Of a stretch of DNA of 9,076 nt, positions 6,435 to 9,076 are shown in pieces. Made by a program: the position numbers and the translations under genes. Position 1 is the first letter of the stretch. Each line of letters starts with the position of its first letter. The notes beneath the pieces were generated by a model, which was given only the letters and a program-made list of their open reading frames with translations, did not search any database and was not told the DNA's origin. The DNA is from Candidatus Poseidoniaceae archaeon (lineage in GTDB: Archaea > Thermoplasmatota > Poseidoniia > Poseidoniales > Poseidoniaceae). The stretch spans positions 1 through 9,076 of the forward strand of contig DUJJ01000084.1 in NCBI GenBank assembly GCA_013329865.1, in the 5' to 3' direction.

Positions 6435-7439
6435 CTAAGCCCAAATAATCGGGGTCTGGTCTGTCCTTAGATATTGATCAATTGCGCTTTTATCAAACTC
6501 AGTTACTCTGCCAGCACCCATCTCAAGATGACCAAGCAATCCAATCATCGTGCCATTATCTATGCAATACATTCTTGGTGGAGCAAAGGATGTCGCTTCC
6601 CTTTCTTCGCACATCAATGTGCACATTGTTCTTAATCTGGTGTTACAAGCAACACCTCCACCGAGAAGCAACTCAGTTTTTCCAGTGTGAGCTAAAGCAC
6701 GTTCTGCCACTTCAACGCATGCTGAGAAAACATGCTCTTGTAAACTCCAACATACTGCTTCTAGTGGTTTTCCACTATTCACTAACCTTAATGCGGCAGT
6801 CAGCACTCCTGAGAAGGCTAGGTCCATCCCTCGCACAGCATAAGGTAATTCTAGGCCTTCCATTGTTGCATTTGGGTTATCATCAATCCACTTCTTAGCT
6901 AATTTTTCAATCACAGGGCCACCCGGAAAGGGAATACCCTGTGCTCTAGCGAATTTATCAAGCATATTGCCGATCCCAATGTCAAGAGTTTCACCTAACA
7001 CACGATATTTGCCTTCCAAGCGAGCAATTACTTGGGTGTTGCCGCCTGATACGTAAAGTAACACTGGGTCATCACAACCACACTGTTGGCGGCCTATCTC
7101 GATGTGTGCTACACAGTGGTTAACACCGATTAGCGGTACATCAAACTTGGCAGCTAAGCCGCGGGCAATCGATGCACCAACACGCAAACATGGACCTAAA
7201 CCAGGACCTTGAGAATAGGCTATTGCACCGATGTCTAATGGTGAAAGTGATTGGCTAGCAAGTGCTGAGGCTAGTAATTCACTAGCCGCTGCTTTGTGAT
7301 GGTCCGCTGCTTCTCTTGGATGTATGCCACCTTTTTCGGGCTTAATAGTTGAAGTAGATGACGGAAATGGAATCCCGTTCTTGTCGATTAGGCCAAATGA
7401 AAGCGTATGAGCAGTTGATTCAATGCCTAAGGTCCACAT
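6435..7439 (-). CDS. kae1: tRNA N6-threonylcarbamoyladenosine synthase component Kae1 (archaeal/eukaryotic TsaD family)
   Basis: A 334-residue catalytic subunit of the KEOPS complex, which transfers threonylcarbamoyl from threonylcarbamoyl-AMP to A37 of ANN-decoding tRNAs in the cytosol. Seen: ASKHA-fold opening GIESTAHTLSFG (5-16); HPREAADHH (40-48); GVNHCVAHIE with H108 and H112; LLYVSGGNTQV with Y129; LLGGGVACNTRLR (258-270); and DNGTMIG with D294. H108, H112, Y129 and D294 correspond to the iron/zinc ligands of Pyrococcus Kae1. The ending YLRTDQTPIIWA is the archaeal-type C-terminus, and the chain stops there: there is no fused Bud32 kinase domain, which many euryarchaea carry, so Bud32, Cgi121 and Pcc1 must be encoded elsewhere. 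The ATG at 7437-7439 is preceded by a strong GAGAGGAG. This is the first gene of the leftward run and is divergent from hutI, with only 63 bases between the two starts. Confidence 0.96.
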   Translation of the reverse strand: MWTLGIESTAHTLSFGLIDKNGIPFPSSTSTIKPEKGGIHPREAADHHKAAASELLASALASQSLSPLDIGAIAYSQGPGLGPCLRVGASIARGLAAKFDVPLIGVNHCVAHIEIGRQQCGCDDPVLLYVSGGNTQVIARLEGKYRVLGETLDIGIGNMLDKFARAQGIPFPGGPVIEKLAKKWIDDNPNATMEGLELPYAVRGMDLAFSGVLTAALRLVNSGKPLEAVCWSLQEHVFSACVEVAERALAHTGKTELLLGGGVACNTRLRTMCTLMCEEREATSFAPPRMYCIDNGTMIGLLGHLEMGAGRVTEFDKSAIDQYLRTDQTPIIWA

Positions 7440-7442
7440 AGT

Positions 7443-7450
7443 CTCCTCTC
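7443..7450 (-). promoter_or_regulatory. Ribosome binding site of kae1
   Basis: On the - strand this reads GAGAGGAG, three bases before the kae1 ATG. It is the strongest purine-rich site in the window and supports the chosen start. Confidence 0.65.
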
Positions 7451-7467
7451 GACTCTGCCGTGTAAGC

Positions 7468-7478
7468 CATTATTATTG
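7468..7478. promoter_or_regulatory. AT-rich TATA-like element in the kae1-hutI divergent spacer
   Basis: The 63-base spacer between the two start codons has one AT-rich block, CATTATTATTG. Its centre lies about 30 bases before the hutI ATG at 7503, which would place transcription start within a few bases of that ATG and give a nearly leaderless message. This agrees with the lack of a ribosome binding site ahead of hutI. The same block read on the other strand (CAATAATAATG) could serve kae1. The assignment rests on spacing and composition only. Confidence 0.35.
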
Positions 7479-7502
7479 AACCCTCACCATCTAGACTCAT
7501 CT

Positions 7503-8771
7503 ATGCGGACCGTTATTCATGATTGCGGGCCTATTGTTTGCTTTGACTCTGATACGCCTCTAGTCGGAGCAGATATGTACAATGATAAATGGATAAAACC
7601 CGCTGGAAATGCAATTATTATAAACAATAAAGTAATTGAAGAAATTGTGGAATCAAATTCCGCGTTAGACGATTACCTATCACACGCACAAACCACCAAT
7701 CAAATTGAAATGATTGACGCTAAAGGCAGAGCAGTTATTCCCGGTTTAATCGATTCACATACACACATAGTCTGGGGGGGAGATCGGTCAAGAGAGGTAC
7801 GACTTAAGCAACAAGGTCATAGTTACGCCCAAATTGCTGCGCTGGGCGGTGGAATTAATTCAACCGTGTCGATGACGAAATCTCTTTCGGTTGATGAACT
7901 GTATCGGCTCGGCAGAAAACGGCTGACCACCGCACTAAGGAATGGTAGCACATATGTTGAGACAAAGTCTGGATATGGCTTAGACAGTGAAAATGAGTTG
8001 AAATTGCTGAAGGTTGCAAAATTATTAGATGACGAAGGGTCATTGCCCGGAATCGATTCTACCTGGCTTGGTGCCCATGCAATCCCTGATAACCACTCGC
8101 TGGAAACATATACTGAGGAACTCATCACTGAACAACTACCTATTGTAGTTGAATCAGGTTTGGCAAGATCCGCAGACGTTTTTTGCGAACCCGGCTGGTT
8201 TGGTTTAGATGAGTCAAGGGAAATCCTTGTTGAAGCGCGTAGACATGGACTAAGATTGCGAATGCACATCGATGAGTTTTGCGATGGCGGAGGAGGTAGC
8301 CTAGCAGCCGAACTAGGTGTTGATACTGCCGACCATGCTCACCACACCAGTGATGAGGCACGAGATGAAATGAAAGCTGCAGGAGTCAGTACTGGGTTTC
8401 TTCCGGGGACGCCATACTCACTAGGTACTGGCTGGCCAAATTTTCAAGCAATGGTTGAATTAGAGGCCCCATGGACTATAGCCACTGACTACAATCCAAA
8501 CAATCAGGTGCTCAGTTTGCCCTTCGCAGCATCATGCTTAGTGCAACGTTGTGGTGTCGACCCATTAACGGCCCTTGCCGCTTGCACAATCAATGCTGCA
8601 CACATTACTCCCCACAAGTCTGGTAACAGGCATGGAGTTATATCGGTAGGTAGTGTAGCAAATCTGAACATATTACAATCCCAACAGTGGGAGTCATGGT
8701 GTCTTACTCCAGGCCATTCACCTGTTGATATGACTATCATGGATGGTATCTGCCTAAACAATGATTTATGA
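7503..8771 (+). CDS. hutI: Imidazolonepropionase
   Basis: A 422-residue amidohydrolase-superfamily enzyme, slightly longer than typical HutI, which hydrolyses 4-imidazolone-5-propionate to N-formimino-L-glutamate, the third step of histidine breakdown. Seen: PGLIDSHTHIVWGGDRSREV (80-99) with metal ligands H86 and H88 and the HutI-type arginines; GHSYAQIAALGGGI (105-118); ETKSGYGLD (153-161); LGAHAIP with H192; MHIDEF with H255; TADHAHHTS (275-283); and ATDYNPNN with D329 as the last metal ligand. The SREV, GGGI and KSGYGL blocks together are specific for HutI among amidohydrolases. I chose the ATG at 7503 because a TATA-like block sits about 30 bases before it; a TTG at 7476 would add nine residues (NPHHLDSS region) that do not look conserved and would overlap that element. 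No other hut gene is visible in the window, so the rest of the pathway must lie beyond the right edge or elsewhere. The enzyme is cytosolic, with no signal peptide. Confidence 0.94.
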   Translation: MRTVIHDCGPIVCFDSDTPLVGADMYNDKWIKPAGNAIIINNKVIEEIVESNSALDDYLSHAQTTNQIEMIDAKGRAVIPGLIDSHTHIVWGGDRSREVRLKQQGHSYAQIAALGGGINSTVSMTKSLSVDELYRLGRKRLTTALRNGSTYVETKSGYGLDSENELKLLKVAKLLDDEGSLPGIDSTWLGAHAIPDNHSLETYTEELITEQLPIVVESGLARSADVFCEPGWFGLDESREILVEARRHGLRLRMHIDEFCDGGGGSLAAELGVDTADHAHHTSDEARDEMKAAGVSTGFLPGTPYSLGTGWPNFQAMVELEAPWTIATDYNPNNQVLSLPFAASCLVQRCGVDPLTALAACTINAAHITPHKSGNRHGVISVGSVANLNILQSQQWESWCLTPGHSPVDMTIMDGICLNNDL

Positions 8772-8783
8772 TTATTACTTAAT

Positions 8784-8807
8784 GGAAAAAGATATAATAT
8801 TTATATT
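8784..8807 (+). promoter_or_regulatory. Archaeal promoter (BRE/TATA) of the ABM-like gene
   Basis: The spacer after hutI holds a purine-rich GGAAAAA at 8784-8790 that fits a TFB recognition element, followed directly by GATATAATATTTATATT. If the first half (8791-8799) is the TATA box, transcription would start near 8821 and keep the ribosome binding site at 8823-8828 in a short leader. If the second half (8800-8807) is used, the message would be almost leaderless. It is the most AT-rich stretch in the window and suggests that the following gene is transcribed separately from hutI. Confidence 0.5.
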
Positions 8808-8822
8808 AAAGGAAACATGTCT

Positions 8823-8828
8823 AGGTGA
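8823..8828 (+). promoter_or_regulatory. Ribosome binding site of the ABM-like gene
   Basis: AGGTGA lies five bases before the ATG at 8834. It overlaps an in-frame TAG at 8822-8824, and a GTG at 8825-8827 is also in frame, but it lies inside this site and is therefore unlikely to be the start. Confidence 0.65.
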
Positions 8829-8833
8829 AAATC

Positions 8834-9076
8834 ATGCCGTTATTGGAAACTATTGTTTGTCAAACAGCTAAAGGTAAAGAAGCCAGGTTTGAGAGAATGG
8901 TAAAGTCGCGCATTGAACTATCAAAACGCCAATCAGGATGTCTTGCTGCGTGGTATGGTATTTCTAATTCGGATGAATTTTTGTTTTTAATACAAATAAC
9001 CTATGAGTCAATTGATCGATTTCACGAAATAAAGAAATTCGTAGAATCTACCCTAGATGCCAAAGACGGTGGATTA
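8834..9076 (+). CDS. Putative antibiotic biosynthesis monooxygenase (ABM)-like dimeric alpha-beta barrel protein, right-truncated
   Basis: The frame from the ATG at 8834 runs open for 81 codons to the window edge, so the C-terminus is missing. Seen: a first strand (MPLLETIVCQTAKGKE), a helix with a basic/amphipathic pattern (ARFERMVKSRIELSKRQ, residues 17-33), then strands GCLAAWYGIS and EFLFLIQITYES (35-59) and a second helix (IDRFHEIKKFVES, 60-72). This beta-alpha-beta-beta-alpha order, with a small residue pair before the second strand and the 'I-Q-I-T-Y-E-S' strand ahead of a 'HEIKKFVES' helix, matches small ABM/ferredoxin-like dimeric barrel proteins, which are usually about 95-110 residues long; some are cofactorless oxygenases or heme-degrading enzymes, and most have no known role. 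No catalytic residue can be assigned. It has its own promoter and ribosome binding site 62 bases after hutI, so a link to histidine breakdown is not supported. Confidence 0.65.
   Translation, partial: MPLLETIVCQTAKGKEARFERMVKSRIELSKRQSGCLAAWYGISNSDEFLFLIQITYESIDRFHEIKKFVESTLDAKDGGL

Noticed and set aside
6482..6898. A 138-codon open frame on the + strand
   Set aside because: It is antisense to kae1, with Leu/His/Gln-rich low-quality translation and no ribosome binding site.
7823..8269. A 148-codon open frame on the - strand
   Set aside because: It is antisense to the conserved core of hutI and its serine-rich translation is typical of a shadow frame.
8772..8833. Possible transcription terminator after hutI
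   Set aside because: The spacer is AT-rich but has no clear hairpin or long T run; it is better explained as the promoter of the next gene.
1..9076. CRISPR array, insertion sequence, integrase, toxin-antitoxin or phage genes
   Set aside because: No repeated units, terminal inverted repeats, or matching protein motifs were seen on either strand; all eleven genes look like chromosomal housekeeping, metabolic or transport genes, or single unknowns.

Overview
The window looks like an ordinary, very gene-dense stretch of an archaeal chromosome of moderate to low GC. The main evidence is the archaeal/eukaryotic-type Kae1 gene, a methylmalonyl-CoA mutase catalytic chain encoded without its cobalamin domain, AT-rich TATA-like elements about 25-30 bases ahead of two start codons, and ribosome binding sites of the GGTGA/AGGTGG type that match the archaeal 16S tail. 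A planktonic marine euryarchaeon of the Poseidoniales (Marine Group II) kind would fit, but that is an inference from gene content; no rRNA or other decisive marker is present.

Layout: (1) positions 1-540, + strand, the C-terminal part of a class III PLP-dependent aminotransferase cut by the left edge. (2) Positions 535-7439, - strand, a tightly packed run of eight genes read from right to left: Kae1; a 302-residue highly charged protein of unknown function; a SlyD-like FKBP prolyl isomerase with a cysteine tail; methylmalonyl-CoA mutase large chain; methylmalonyl-CoA epimerase; a 101-residue protein of unknown function; an ABC ATPase; and an ABC-2 (NatB-like) permease. Gaps are 2 to 54 bases, and the last two genes overlap. 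(3) A 63-base divergent spacer, then on the + strand imidazolonepropionase (hutI, 7503-8771) and the start of a small protein resembling the antibiotic biosynthesis monooxygenase (ABM) fold (8834 to the right edge). There is no gene-free stretch above 300 bases; the longest spacers are about 50-65 bases.

How the genes work together: mutase and epimerase are consecutive steps of propionyl-CoA/methylmalonyl-CoA to succinyl-CoA conversion and are almost certainly co-translated. The mutase's B12 subunit and its G-protein chaperone are not in the window. The ABC ATPase and permease form one exporter, and the 101-residue gene just ahead may belong to the same unit. Kae1 makes the t6A37 tRNA modification with partners encoded elsewhere. 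HutI is the third step of histidine breakdown; hutH, hutU and the fourth-step genes are not visible.

I found no CRISPR array, insertion sequence, tRNA, rRNA, toxin-antitoxin or defence system. The most notable details are a His-to-Gln replacement at the expected metal-ligand position of the epimerase, a cluster of seven N-glycosylation sequons confined to the external domain of the permease, and two unrecognised proteins.
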